Assembly: GCA_945874765.1 (NCBI GenBank)
Contig: CAMCHQ010000004.1
Location: 62,001-126,000 of the forward strand
Origin: an uncultured Clostridia bacterium
GTDB lineage: Bacteria; Bacillota; Clostridia; Oscillospirales; Acutalibacteraceae
Direction of reading: 5' to 3'
Length of the DNA stretch: 64,000 bases
The translations under genes and the position numbers were made by a program. Positions 21,596 through 31,507 of this stretch are shown here, piece after piece. The notes beneath the pieces are model-generated. The model saw only the letters and a program-made list of their open reading frames with translations. It made no database searches and was not told the DNA's origin. Within the stretch, counting starts at the first letter, position 1. Each line of letters opens with the position of its first letter.

Positions 21596-23527
21596 ATGAA
21601 AAGACCCCTTGCTTTTGCGGGATTTTCAATGGCAATAACTTTATTGCTGATAAATATTATCGGCGGTAAATCTTCTGAAATTTTATTTGTTTTGGCAGCG
21701 GTATTGTTTATAATATCGCTGCTGATAACGAAGATTAGACAGGCAAGAGTCGCACTGTATGTTTTCGGTGCGGCACTGTTAGCCTGTCTTATTTTTATGG
21801 CAAATTATTCTAATGTTGAAGCTCAAATGTCACTTGATACCAAAAAAGCAAAGACTGTATTTCATATTGTTGATAACGTGCAGAAAAGCGACGATAAATA
21901 CATATACACAATAAAAACAAAATCAATAGATTTGCAAAACGCCCCTCAAAATATAAAGCTGAAAATTTATACAGACTATAAAATCGACGCCGATTATTAT
22001 GACGATTTATGCTCCGTGGTTAAATATTCAAAAACGAATGACGACCCATTCAATTCCTACGGCGCTTTTGCCGACGGCAGATATATTTCCGCCACTCTCG
22101 ATACCGTCCCCATACCGCTAAATAATAACGATAAACCTGTAAACTATTATATTTTAAAAGCACGTGATTACGTTAAAAACACAATTACTCTTCATTTGAA
22201 AAACGACGTCGGCGCATTATCCCTTGCTCTTTTGACAGGTGATAAAAGCCTTCTTTCCGATGAAGCGTATTCAAATTTTACCGATTGCGGCACTTCTCAT
22301 ATTATGGCAGTTTCGGGACTTCATACCTCCGTTATTTGTATGGGATTTTATATTCTTTTGAAAAATCTCGGCGTCAGGCGAAATTTCAGAACTGCTTTGT
22401 CGCTTCTCGTATTGCTTTTCTATGTTTCAATGACTGATTTTGCCGTATCCGTTATTCGTTCTTCGATTATGATTTCAATATTGCTTCTTGCAAGAGTGGT
22501 GAATAAAAAGGCGGATACGCTTAATTCTCTCGGATTGTCCGTAATAGTACTTTGCTTTAATCCGTATGTCGTTACAGACCCGAGTGCCGTGTTGAGCGTT
22601 TTATCCGTTTTGGGAATGCTCGTAGTTAAACCTGAAATTGATGACAGTATCAATCCTGAAAAGCTAAACGGATTTACTCGATATTTATATGACAGCCTGT
22701 CATTTACGTTAAGCGTTATGGTATCGACTTTTCCTGCAATATGGCTTTTCTTCTCAAACGTTACCCTTATATCGTATTTGGCAAATCTTTTGCTTATTCC
22801 GCTTGCACAGCTTACTATGGTGGGAACGTTATTTATTGCACTTTTCGGCTTTTCAAAATATCTTTGCACCTTTTTGTCTGTCTTGACATATATTCCGGCT
22901 AAAATTATACTTCTTACCGCCGAATTTCTTTCAAAGCACCTTAAATTGTTGACTTTTGATATAAGCAATAAAGTGTTTATTATTTCTTATGCCGTTTTTC
23001 TTGCGTTTATAGGCGTGTGCCTGATGTTTATAAATAAAGTCAATGTTAAAGCTGCCTGCGCTGTTGCGTTTTCGTTGATTATCGTGTCAAGCGGTATATC
23101 TTTTTACGAAAACTCTTCCAATGCTTATCTTGACGTATCCTCAACCAATGTGGTTGTTATTTATAATGACAGTGCCACAGTTGTTGTAGGTGCAGACAGT
23201 GAAAGCGATTATTACGAGGCTAAGCAGTGCCTTTCACGATTTAAAAGTTCAAACGTTTTGTTTATTGACTGCGACTATGATAATGAAAAATTATCCTCTC
23301 TTGCAGTCGATGATAAAGAATTTTTAAATAATTATGATTTTAATATTGATTTATGTGAGCAAGTTAATGTAAAATATCAGTCGGGTGTTGTTTTGGCAAA
23401 CGTAAATAATACCCAAATCGAGATTAATAAAAATTATGTTGTCGTAAATCAAAACATTTGTTATCAAAGAAAAACAAGGTATATTTACGGTGACGGTGAC
23501 GATACGGTTATAAGCATAAGGAAGTGA
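21596..23527 (+). CDS. comEC: ComEC/Rec2-family membrane protein with degenerate C-terminus
   Basis: LALALLTGDKSLLSDEAYSNFTDCGTSHIMAVSGLHTSVICMG competence-domain signature; no MBL metal motif downstream. Confidence 0.85.
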   Translation: MKRPLAFAGFSMAITLLLINIIGGKSSEILFVLAAVLFIISLLITKIRQARVALYVFGAALLACLIFMANYSNVEAQMSLDTKKAKTVFHIVDNVQKSDDKYIYTIKTKSIDLQNAPQNIKLKIYTDYKIDADYYDDLCSVVKYSKTNDDPFNSYGAFADGRYISATLDTVPIPLNNNDKPVNYYILKARDYVKNTITLHLKNDVGALSLALLTGDKSLLSDEAYSNFTDCGTSHIMAVSGLHTSVICMGFYILLKNLGVRRNFRTALSLLVLLFYVSMTDFAVSVIRSSIMISILLLARVVNKKADTLNSLGLSVIVLCFNPYVVTDPSAVLSVLSVLGMLVVKPEIDDSINPEKLNGFTRYLYDSLSFTLSVMVSTFPAIWLFFSNVTLISYLANLLLIPLAQLTMVGTLFIALFGFSKYLCTFLSVLTYIPAKIILLTAEFLSKHLKLLTFDISNKVFIISYAVFLAFIGVCLMFINKVNVKAACAVAFSLIIVSSGISFYENSSNAYLDVSSTNVVVIYNDSATVVVGADSESDYYEAKQCLSRFKSSNVLFIDCDYDNEKLSSLAVDDKEFLNNYDFNIDLCEQVNVKYQSGVVLANVNNTQIEINKNYVVVNQNICYQRKTRYIYGDGDDTVISIRK

Positions 23528-23531
23528 TATT

Positions 23532-24578
23532 TTGCCTAAAATTAATGAAAGCGAGCTTAAACGTGAAATTAAAGCGGGAAACTTTAAAAATGCTTATCTT
23601 CTTTACGGTGAGGAAAGCTATTTAAAGGAATATTATGCCAATGAGCTTAAAAATAAATTAGTTGATAAAACATTTGAAACATTCAATTTTCATTCATTTG
23701 ACGGCAAGGACACGGAACTTGACGATATATTGAAGGACGCTCAAATGCTTCCTATGATGAGTGAATATAACTTTGTGCTTGTTAAGGATTATCCTATTGA
23801 AAAATCGGCAAACGATATCAAACTTCTTGAAGAATATTTAAAAGACGCTCCCGATACCACCGTTCTTGTGTTTTGGTTTGACGCAATTGAACCTGACGTT
23901 AAAAGCGCTAAGTTTAAAAAGGTAATCAAAGCTTTTGAAAAGGCAGGGGATTGCGTTGAACTTCAAAAAAGAAGCGAAAGCGACGTTGCAAAACTTCTTG
24001 TAAGCGGTGCGAAAAAACGTGGCGCTGTTTTGTCAACCGATACGGCAAAATATCTTATATCTATTTCAGGCAATGATATGAAAAATCTTCTCAATGAGCT
24101 TGACAAACTTTCTTACTATGCAAAGGGTGGGGAGATAACAAAGGAAACTGTTGACAATATGGCGACAAAATGCCTTCAGGCACGTATTTATGATTTATCC
24201 AAGTATGTTGTTGCCGGAAAATCAAGTATGGCATATGATGTTTTGAATACTCTTTTTGAAATGAAAGAAGAGCCGGTTATAATTCTGTCTGCCGTCAGCG
24301 GTGTTTATGTTGATATGTATAGGGTTAAGTGTGCCAAAAGCGCCGGTTACGGCTTTGACGACGTTGCAAAATATTTTAATTACCGTGGCAGGGAATTTGC
24401 ACTTAGAAACGCTACCCGTGACTGTGCAAATCTTTCTCTTGAACAGCTTCGTACTTCTCTTGATGAAATTTCAAAAACAGACGTCAAACTGAAAAGTACG
24501 GCGGTTGATAAAAAACTTCTTTTGGAGGAACTTATAATCAAACTTATTCTTACCGCAAGGGGAGTTAAGTATGCTTAA
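23532..24578 (+). CDS. holA: DNA polymerase III subunit delta (TTG start)
   Basis: NAYLLYGEESYLKEYYANELK and overall HolA pattern. Confidence 0.88.
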   Translation: MPKINESELKREIKAGNFKNAYLLYGEESYLKEYYANELKNKLVDKTFETFNFHSFDGKDTELDDILKDAQMLPMMSEYNFVLVKDYPIEKSANDIKLLEEYLKDAPDTTVLVFWFDAIEPDVKSAKFKKVIKAFEKAGDCVELQKRSESDVAKLLVSGAKKRGAVLSTDTAKYLISISGNDMKNLLNELDKLSYYAKGGEITKETVDNMATKCLQARIYDLSKYVVAGKSSMAYDVLNTLFEMKEEPVIILSAVSGVYVDMYRVKCAKSAGYGFDDVAKYFNYRGREFALRNATRDCANLSLEQLRTSLDEISKTDVKLKSTAVDKKLLLEELIIKLILTARGVKYA

Positions 24579-25161
24579 AGTTAAAGAGGCAGTTATCGTT
24601 GAGGGAAAATACGATAAAATAAAACTTTCCAATTTGCTTGACGCTTTGATTATCGAAACTAACGGCTTTTCGGTTTATAAGGATAAGAAAAAACTTGCAT
24701 TTATTAAAAAACTCGCAAATGAACGTGGGATAATTGTTATTACCGATTCAGACCACAGCGGTTTTCAAATCAGAAATTATTTATCCTCGGTTATTCCGAA
24801 AGAAAAAATCAAGCATATCTATATTCCGGATATATACGGCAAGGAAAAACGCAAGAAAGAGCCGTCCAAAGAGGGCAAACTCGGCGTTGAGGGGATTAAT
24901 GATGATATTCTGCTTAATCTTTTTAAAAAAGCAAATATTACCTCTCAGTCGGTCGAAATCATAAATCCCGTAACAAGCGCCGATATGTTTTCGCTTGAAC
25001 TCAGCGGTACGCCCAATGCAAAGCAAAATAAAAAGAAACTCCTCAAATCTCTCGACTTACCGGAGTTTCTCTCTACATCTTCTTTAATTTCATATATTAA
25101 TTCATCAATGACCAAGGAAGAATTTTATGAATATTGTAATAATCTTTTTCCTAATCTTTAA
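24571..25161 (+). CDS. Toprim protein, RNase M5-like
   Basis: EAVIVEGKYDKIKL...VITDSDHSGFQIRNYL. Confidence 0.85.
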   Translation: MLKVKEAVIVEGKYDKIKLSNLLDALIIETNGFSVYKDKKKLAFIKKLANERGIIVITDSDHSGFQIRNYLSSVIPKEKIKHIYIPDIYGKEKRKKEPSKEGKLGVEGINDDILLNLFKKANITSQSVEIINPVTSADMFSLELSGTPNAKQNKKKLLKSLDLPEFLSTSSLISYINSSMTKEEFYEYCNNLFPNL

Positions 25162-26212
25162 TTATTATTTTACTCCTCTGTTCTGTACCGCAGGGCAGGG
25201 GATTTTTATATCCTAAATTATATAAATCAGTACACCTACATTCAAGCTCAAAAAGTTTTTTTCCGTTGTCATTTAGCTTTTGAATGTCGCTGTATTTGCT
25301 TATAATCGGTAATTTGGCATTTTTCTTTAAATTCGGCAATAATTCCTTTCCTTTTGAATTAAAGCCTAAAATACGAATGTACGGTACGTCAAACGAATAT
25401 TCTTTCGTTATTCCCAAATATGCTTTTAAAATGATACGCCTTATTCTCGATAGGGTGTATCTTTTTGTTTTTATACGCTCGTATATTTCGTCAATGCCTG
25501 TACTTTGCCTTACTGCGTCATAAATCCTGTTTTCAAGCCCTTCGTTTACATCTTCTATTTGTGCAAAATCTTCGGCACTCATAGTCCGAAGCCTTGCCAA
25601 AATTGCTTTTTCACAGTTTTTCATTGAACATATATTGTCTTTGTTAAGCGTTTCTCTTATTGCTGAGGCGCTGAATAATTCATCGTCTGTATCGTGACCT
25701 TTTCCTATTCTCTTTACGGCTTTTGCAGGCAGGTAAGTATGCCTTAAATATTCAATGGCTAAAATGTTGTTCGGAGTATCGAGTAAATCATCGCCGATAA
25801 CATTTTTTCTTGCAGCAGGATATGAAATACCGCTTTTCATTTCTTCTTTTATAAGTTCGTGACTTTTGTCAATTTTATCTGCGATTTTTTTTAGTTTTCC
25901 TATATCGTCACACTCTGCGCCGAATGCGATTTCATCAATTATTCCCGTTTTTTCGATAAGCGTAACACCGGCTTTTGTAAACCCCTCGGCAGACATAAGG
26001 GAATAAGCGCAGGGAAGCTCAATTACAATATCCGCACCGTTTTCAAGCGCCGTATTACATCTTTTAAATTTATCCCAAATCGCAAATTCTCCCCTTTGAA
26101 CGAAATTTCCGCTCATAACACAAATGACAGCGCCGTTATTTTTAACGCTGTCAATAAGATATTTATGACCTGAATGAAAGGGATTAAATTCGCAAATTAT
26201 GCCTGTATTCAT
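25151..26212 (-). CDS. tmcAL: tRNA(Met) cytidine acetate ligase
   Basis: GIICEFNPFHSGHKYLI...VMSGNFVQRGEFAIWDKF. Confidence 0.92.
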   Translation of the reverse strand: MNTGIICEFNPFHSGHKYLIDSVKNNGAVICVMSGNFVQRGEFAIWDKFKRCNTALENGADIVIELPCAYSLMSAEGFTKAGVTLIEKTGIIDEIAFGAECDDIGKLKKIADKIDKSHELIKEEMKSGISYPAARKNVIGDDLLDTPNNILAIEYLRHTYLPAKAVKRIGKGHDTDDELFSASAIRETLNKDNICSMKNCEKAILARLRTMSAEDFAQIEDVNEGLENRIYDAVRQSTGIDEIYERIKTKRYTLSRIRRIILKAYLGITKEYSFDVPYIRILGFNSKGKELLPNLKKNAKLPIISKYSDIQKLNDNGKKLFELECRCTDLYNLGYKNPLPCGTEQRSKIIIKD

Positions 26213-26325
26213 AAATTTTCACCAAATTATTAAAAAATACTTATTTTGTCCTTGACAATAATATATAATTTATATTATTATAATACTAAATTATTAATAT
26301 AAATTCAATATGTGGAGGCAATATT

Positions 26326-27546
26326 TTGAAAATTCTTGTTATTAACTGCGGCAGCTCCTCACTTAAATATCAGCTTCTTGATATGAAAGATGAGTCTGTT
26401 CTTTGTAAAGGTTCAATTGAGAGAATAGGTCTTAAAATCAACGGCGGCGAGGAAAATGTTATCGTTAAGGTCGGAGATGATAAGTTCACTTATGATAAGG
26501 AACTTAAGGACCACGTAGCTGCATTTAATGAAGTTAAGTATATTCTTTCCGAGGGTGAACATAAGGTTATTGATTCATTTAGCGAAATCGACGCTATCGG
26601 TCACAGAATCGTGCAGGGCGGCGACAGATATACTAAGAGTGTGCTTGTTACCGAAAAGGTAGTTAAGGACGTTGAAGAGCTTGCTCCTCTTGCTCCTCTT
26701 CACAATCCGGCTCACCTTATGGGTTACAGAGCTTGCCTTGAAGTTGTAGGCCCTGATGTTCCTCAGGTATTTGTTTTTGATACATCATTCCATAGCACTA
26801 TGCCGCCAAAGGCATATATGTATGCTGTTCCTTATGAATATTATGAAAAGTATGCTGTTCGCCGTTACGGCTTCCACGGCACTTCTCATAAGTTCGTTTC
26901 TCACAGAGTAGCTGAAAAGATGGGTAAGAATATTAAGGACCTTAAGATTATCACCTGTCACCTCGGCAACGGCTCATCTGTTGCAGCTGTTGACCACGGC
27001 AAAGTTGTTGATACATCAATGGGCTTTACTCCTCTTGACGGTTTTATGATGGGTACACGTTCCGGCGGTGTTGACCCATCGGTTGTTACTTTCATTATGA
27101 AGAAGCTTAACCTTACTCCTGATGAAATGGATGAGATTCTTAATAAAGAATCCGGTGTAAACGCTATTTCAGGTGTTTCTTCCGATGACAGAGATATTTG
27201 TGCAGCTCAAAATGCAGGTAATGAAAGAGCTATTCTTGCTCATGAAATGCAGGCTTATGAGATTGCTAAGTATATCGGCGCTTATATCGCAGCAATGAAC
27301 GGCGTTGACGCTATCGTATTTACAGGCGGTATCGGTGAAAACGGCTTCTGGCTTCGTTCTAAGATTTGCTCATACTTCGGTTATATGGGCGTACATATTA
27401 ATGAGGCGCTTAACCAGGCAACAGTTAAGGGCGCTGAGGCTGAACTTACAGAGCCTGACGATAAGGTAAGAGTATTTATCCTTGCTACAGATGAGGAACT
27501 TACAATTGCCCGTGACACTCAGGAGATTGTTAAGAATCTCAAATAA
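26326..27546 (+). CDS. ackA: Acetate kinase (TTG start)
   Basis: ILVINCGSSSLKYQL, HRIVQGG, FGFHGTSHK-type motif, HLGNGSS. Confidence 0.97.
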   Translation: MKILVINCGSSSLKYQLLDMKDESVLCKGSIERIGLKINGGEENVIVKVGDDKFTYDKELKDHVAAFNEVKYILSEGEHKVIDSFSEIDAIGHRIVQGGDRYTKSVLVTEKVVKDVEELAPLAPLHNPAHLMGYRACLEVVGPDVPQVFVFDTSFHSTMPPKAYMYAVPYEYYEKYAVRRYGFHGTSHKFVSHRVAEKMGKNIKDLKIITCHLGNGSSVAAVDHGKVVDTSMGFTPLDGFMMGTRSGGVDPSVVTFIMKKLNLTPDEMDEILNKESGVNAISGVSSDDRDICAAQNAGNERAILAHEMQAYEIAKYIGAYIAAMNGVDAIVFTGGIGENGFWLRSKICSYFGYMGVHINEALNQATVKGAEAELTEPDDKVRVFILATDEELTIARDTQEIVKNLK

Positions 27547-27592
27547 TTAAGTAAATTATATATTGATATAAAATAAAAAAGGAGGAAACAAA

Positions 27593-27808
27593 ATGCCTGA
27601 AATTAAGTACGAAATCACTGAGCATCTCGGTGTTATTTCAGAAACAGCACGTGGTTGGACAAGAGAAGTTAATATGATTTCTTGGAACGGACGTGAGCCT
27701 AAGATTGACGTTCGTGACTGGTCACCTGACCATTCAAAAATGAGCAAGGGTCTTACCTTCACTGTTGATGAAATTAAAGAGCTTACAAAGCTCGTTGAAA
27801 ATCTCTAA
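27593..27808 (+). CDS. YdbC/PC4-like family small protein
   Basis: 71 aa, ISWNGREPKIDVRDWSPDHSKMSKGLTFTVDEIKEL. Confidence 0.8.
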   Translation: MPEIKYEITEHLGVISETARGWTREVNMISWNGREPKIDVRDWSPDHSKMSKGLTFTVDEIKELTKLVENL

Positions 27809-27821
27809 GATTAAATATTTA

Positions 27822-27847
27822 GGGGCAACAAGAAAGTTTGTTGCCCT
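27822..27847 (+). terminator. Terminator hairpin GGGGCAACAA..TTGTTGCCCTT
   Basis: Inverted repeat after the YdbC-like gene. Confidence 0.6.
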
Positions 27848-27944
27848 TGAAATTTTGTTATGAGGGTTTTATTTTTTGGCAAATTACAGATTTATTTATT
27901 AAATTTGATGTGATAGATATAATAAAATTGAGGTAATTATAATT

Positions 27945-30575
27945 ATGGAATGGACTTCGTTAAACGATTTGAGAGAAAAATATCTCTCGTTTTTTGAAAG
28001 CAAGGGGCATTTAAGACTTCCGAGCTTTTCGCTTATTCCGAATAACGATAACAGCTTGCTTCTTATCAATTCGGGTATGGCACCTATGAAAAAGTATTTC
28101 ACGGGTGAGGTTACACCTCCGAGAAGCCGTGTTACAACTTGTCAAAAATGTATTCGTACTCCCGATATTGAGGAAGTAGGTAAGACAGACCGTCACGGAA
28201 CGTTTTTTGAAATGCTCGGCAACTTCTCTTTCGGCGATTATTTCAAAAAAGAAGCTACTGCTTGGGCTTGGGAATTTTGTACCAAAGTTCTTGAAATGCC
28301 TGAAGATAAGCTTTATGTAACTATTTACGAAAATGATGATGAGGCTTATGACATTTGGACTAAGCAAAACGGTGTCGACCCATCTCATATCGTTCGTCTC
28401 GGTAAGGCTGATAACTTCTGGGAGCACGGTTCGGGTCCTTGCGGTCCTTGTTCCGAGATTTATTTTGACCGTGGCGAAAAGTACGGCTGCGGCTCTCCCG
28501 ATTGCGGCCCAGGCTGTGAATGTGACAGATATGTTGAATTTTGGAATAACGTATTCAGTCAGTTTAATAATGACGGTAACGGCAATTATACAGAGCTTGC
28601 TCAAAAGAATATTGATACAGGTATGGGTCTTGAAAGACTTGCTTGCATTATGCAGGGTGTAGATAATATCTTTGAGGTTGATACCGTTCAAAATATTATG
28701 AAGAAAATAAGCGAAATCTCAGGCGCTAAGTATCACGAGGACGCTAAAAAGGATGTTTCGCTTCGTATTATTACCGACCACGTTCGTTCTGCTACATTTA
28801 TGATCGGCGACGGTGTTATCCCTTCAAATAACGGTCGTGGCTACGTTCTTCGCCGCCTTATCAGACGTGCTTGCCGTCACGGCAGACTTTTAGGTGTAAA
28901 CGAGCCGTTCCTTTATAAAGTATGTGATACCGTTATTCACGAAAATCACGTTGCTTATCCCGAGCTTGCAGATAAGGCAGAACTTATTACTAAAGTTATC
29001 CATGCCGAAGAGGAATCATTCGGTAAAACTATTGATGCCGGTCTTGCAATGCTTGATGAATATATCAATAAACTTGAAGGCAATGTTTTCTCAGGTGAGG
29101 ACGCTTTCAAACTTAACGATACTTACGGCTTCCCACTCGATTTAACTAAGGATATCCTTGAAGAAAAGGGGATTAAGGTTGACGAGGACAAGTTTAATGC
29201 GCTTCTTGCCGCTCAAAAGGCAACGGCACGTGCAGCCCGTAAGGACGCCGGTGCAGACGCTTGGAAGGGCAATTCGGTTAAGATTAATGCCGATAAGACA
29301 GAATTTGTAGGTTATACCGATTTCGATTGTGACGCTAAGATTTTGGCAATTGTCAATGCAGACGGCGAGCTTGTTGATATGCTCGGCGCAGGTGAAAGCG
29401 GTACTGTTGTGCTTGATAAAACTCCGTTCTATGCTCAGTCGGGCGGTCAGGTAGGTGACAGCGGTGTTATCAAAAAGGGTGACGATAATGCATTTATTGT
29501 TGCCGATACAGCTAAGAATGCAGATACCGTTTATCTTCACAAGGGTGAGGTTTCACGAGGAATTATCAGTGTAGGCGACAGCGTATTTGCAAGCATTAAC
29601 GGTGAGAGAAGAAAAGCTATTATGCGTAACCATACCGCTGCCCATCTTCTTCAGGCTGCGCTTCGTCAGGTTCTCGGTACTCACGTTGAGCAGGCAGGTC
29701 AGCTTGTTAATGAAACAGAGGTTAGATTTGACTTTACTCATTTCAATCCTATGACTAATGAGGAAATCGCAAAGGTTGAAATGCTTGTAAATAATTTTAT
29801 TCTTTCGGCTTCAAGCGTTACTATGCAGGAAATGCCTATTGAAGAAGCTAAGAAAATGGGTGCCATGATGCTCTTCGGCGAGAAGTACGGCGATATTGTA
29901 AGAGTAGTTAAAGCAGGCGATTTTTCAACTGAATTTTGCGGCGGTACTCACGTGGCAAACAGCGGTGAAATCGGTTTGTTTAAAATCATATCTGAGGCTT
30001 CTGTTGCAGCCGGTGTAAGAAGAATTACCGCATATACGGGTCTTAATTCTCTTGCTTATCTCAATCTTAACGAAATGGCTGTTAAATCTGTCGCTTTTAT
30101 TCTTAAAACAAGTGAAAACGAAGTTGAGGAAAGAACTCAGGCTGTAATTTCCGATAATAAAGAAATGGAAAAGGAAATCCAGTCGCTCAACGCAGAAATC
30201 ACTAAGCTTAAGAGTGCCGATATGTTCTCAAAGCCTATTGATGTTGACGGTCTTGAACTTTATGTTGCAAAGATTGAAGGCACAACTCCCGACGCACTTC
30301 GTTCAATGGGTGATGACATTAAGAATAAGAGCGATGATGTTGTTGCTCTTATCGCAGGCGTAAACGGTGAAAAGGCTAACCTTGTTGCTGTTTGCGGTAA
30401 AAATGCTATTGCTAAGGGTGTTAAGGCAGGCGACCTTGTACGTGAGATTGCCAAGCTTGCCGGCGGTGGCGGCGGCGGACGTCCCGATTCAGCTATGGCA
30501 GGCGCTAAGGATATTTCAAAGCTTGACGACGCAATTGCCGCTGTAGAGCAGACAGTTAAATCATTAATTAAATAA
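27945..30575 (+). CDS. alaS: Alanyl-tRNA synthetase
   Basis: LREKYLSFFESKGHLRLPSFSLIP, FCGGTHVANSGEIG, GGGGGGRPDSAMAGAKD. Confidence 0.97.
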   Translation: MEWTSLNDLREKYLSFFESKGHLRLPSFSLIPNNDNSLLLINSGMAPMKKYFTGEVTPPRSRVTTCQKCIRTPDIEEVGKTDRHGTFFEMLGNFSFGDYFKKEATAWAWEFCTKVLEMPEDKLYVTIYENDDEAYDIWTKQNGVDPSHIVRLGKADNFWEHGSGPCGPCSEIYFDRGEKYGCGSPDCGPGCECDRYVEFWNNVFSQFNNDGNGNYTELAQKNIDTGMGLERLACIMQGVDNIFEVDTVQNIMKKISEISGAKYHEDAKKDVSLRIITDHVRSATFMIGDGVIPSNNGRGYVLRRLIRRACRHGRLLGVNEPFLYKVCDTVIHENHVAYPELADKAELITKVIHAEEESFGKTIDAGLAMLDEYINKLEGNVFSGEDAFKLNDTYGFPLDLTKDILEEKGIKVDEDKFNALLAAQKATARAARKDAGADAWKGNSVKINADKTEFVGYTDFDCDAKILAIVNADGELVDMLGAGESGTVVLDKTPFYAQSGGQVGDSGVIKKGDDNAFIVADTAKNADTVYLHKGEVSRGIISVGDSVFASINGERRKAIMRNHTAAHLLQAALRQVLGTHVEQAGQLVNETEVRFDFTHFNPMTNEEIAKVEMLVNNFILSASSVTMQEMPIEEAKKMGAMMLFGEKYGDIVRVVKAGDFSTEFCGGTHVANSGEIGLFKIISEASVAAGVRRITAYTGLNSLAYLNLNEMAVKSVAFILKTSENEVEERTQAVISDNKEMEKEIQSLNAEITKLKSADMFSKPIDVDGLELYVAKIEGTTPDALRSMGDDIKNKSDDVVALIAGVNGEKANLVAVCGKNAIAKGVKAGDLVREIAKLAGGGGGGRPDSAMAGAKDISKLDDAIAAVEQTVKSLIK

Positions 30576-30587
30576 GAAGGTGTAATT

Positions 30588-30920
30588 ATGTGTTTGTTTT
30601 GTGATATAATTGATGGTAAAATTCCTTCAACAAAGGTGTTTGAGGATGATATGATTCTTGCATTTAAGGATATTAATCCCGTTGCACCTGTTCATATTGT
30701 GATTGTTCCTAAAACTCATATTGATTGTGCAAACGGTATTAATGAGGAAAACAGTAAGTATGTTGCTCACATTTTTGAAAAAATACCTGAAATTGCAAAG
30801 AGCCAGGGAATTGAATCATACAGAATTATCAATAATTGCGGTGAAGATGCAGGTCAAAGCGTTATGCATCTCCACTTCCACCTTGTAGGCGGTGTTAAGT
30901 TAGGAGAGAAGATTATATGA
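30588..30920 (+). CDS. HIT family protein
   Basis: CLFCDIIDGKIPSTKVFEDD...GQSVMHLHFHLVGG. Confidence 0.93.
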   Translation: MCLFCDIIDGKIPSTKVFEDDMILAFKDINPVAPVHIVIVPKTHIDCANGINEENSKYVAHIFEKIPEIAKSQGIESYRIINNCGEDAGQSVMHLHFHLVGGVKLGEKII

Positions 30921-31459
30921 GCGAACAGTATTACACATTAAAAATAGCAGGTCTTGAAAGAAAATTAAAGCGTTTTCCTGTGTCGGAAAATCTTGATATC
31001 GCCGCATTTATTCTTTTCGGTGATGTTGAGCTTACTGAGGCTTGCGCAAAGGAGCTTTTAAAGAAAGTTCCCGAATTTGACTATATTGTTACTCCCGAGG
31101 CTAAATCAATTCCTCTTGCTTACGAAATGAGCAGGCTTTCGGGCAAGAAATACATAGTTGCAAGAAAAGGCGTTAAGGTTTATATGGATAATCCTATTGA
31201 GTATAAGGAAACAAGTATCACTACTCAAAAGGAACAGTCTCTTTTCCTCGGCCACGAGGACGGCGATTTGCTTACCGGCAAAAGAGTTCTTATTGTTGAT
31301 GACGTTATCTCAACAGGTGAGAGCCTTAAAGCTGTTCAGGGACTTGTAAAAGCCTTTGGCGGCAATATCGTTGCTTCTTGTGCTCCTCTTGCAGAGGGTG
31401 ACGCAGCTGACAGGGACGATATAGTATTCCTTGAAAAGCTTCCGCTTTTCTTTAAATAA
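30917..31459 (+). CDS. Adenine phosphoribosyltransferase-like protein
   Basis: KRVLIVDDVISTGESLKA PRPP motif. Confidence 0.8.
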   Translation: MSEQYYTLKIAGLERKLKRFPVSENLDIAAFILFGDVELTEACAKELLKKVPEFDYIVTPEAKSIPLAYEMSRLSGKKYIVARKGVKVYMDNPIEYKETSITTQKEQSLFLGHEDGDLLTGKRVLIVDDVISTGESLKAVQGLVKAFGGNIVASCAPLAEGDAADRDDIVFLEKLPLFFK

Positions 31460-31507
31460 TTTGCATTAATGAAAAACTTTTTTATATAATAAGTAAAGGT
31501 GATATGT

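Noticed and set aside
22420-22968. 182-aa minus ORF opposite comEC
   Set aside because: Shadow ORF, no RBS, no domain.
27809-27944. Possible T-box leader before alaS
   Set aside because: Only a simple terminator hairpin of the upstream gene is present; no specifier loop or T-box consensus (TGGNACCGCG-like).
28011-28691. 226-aa minus-strand ORF opposite alaS
   Set aside because: Antisense shadow of a highly conserved alaS region; composition typical of reverse-frame translation.
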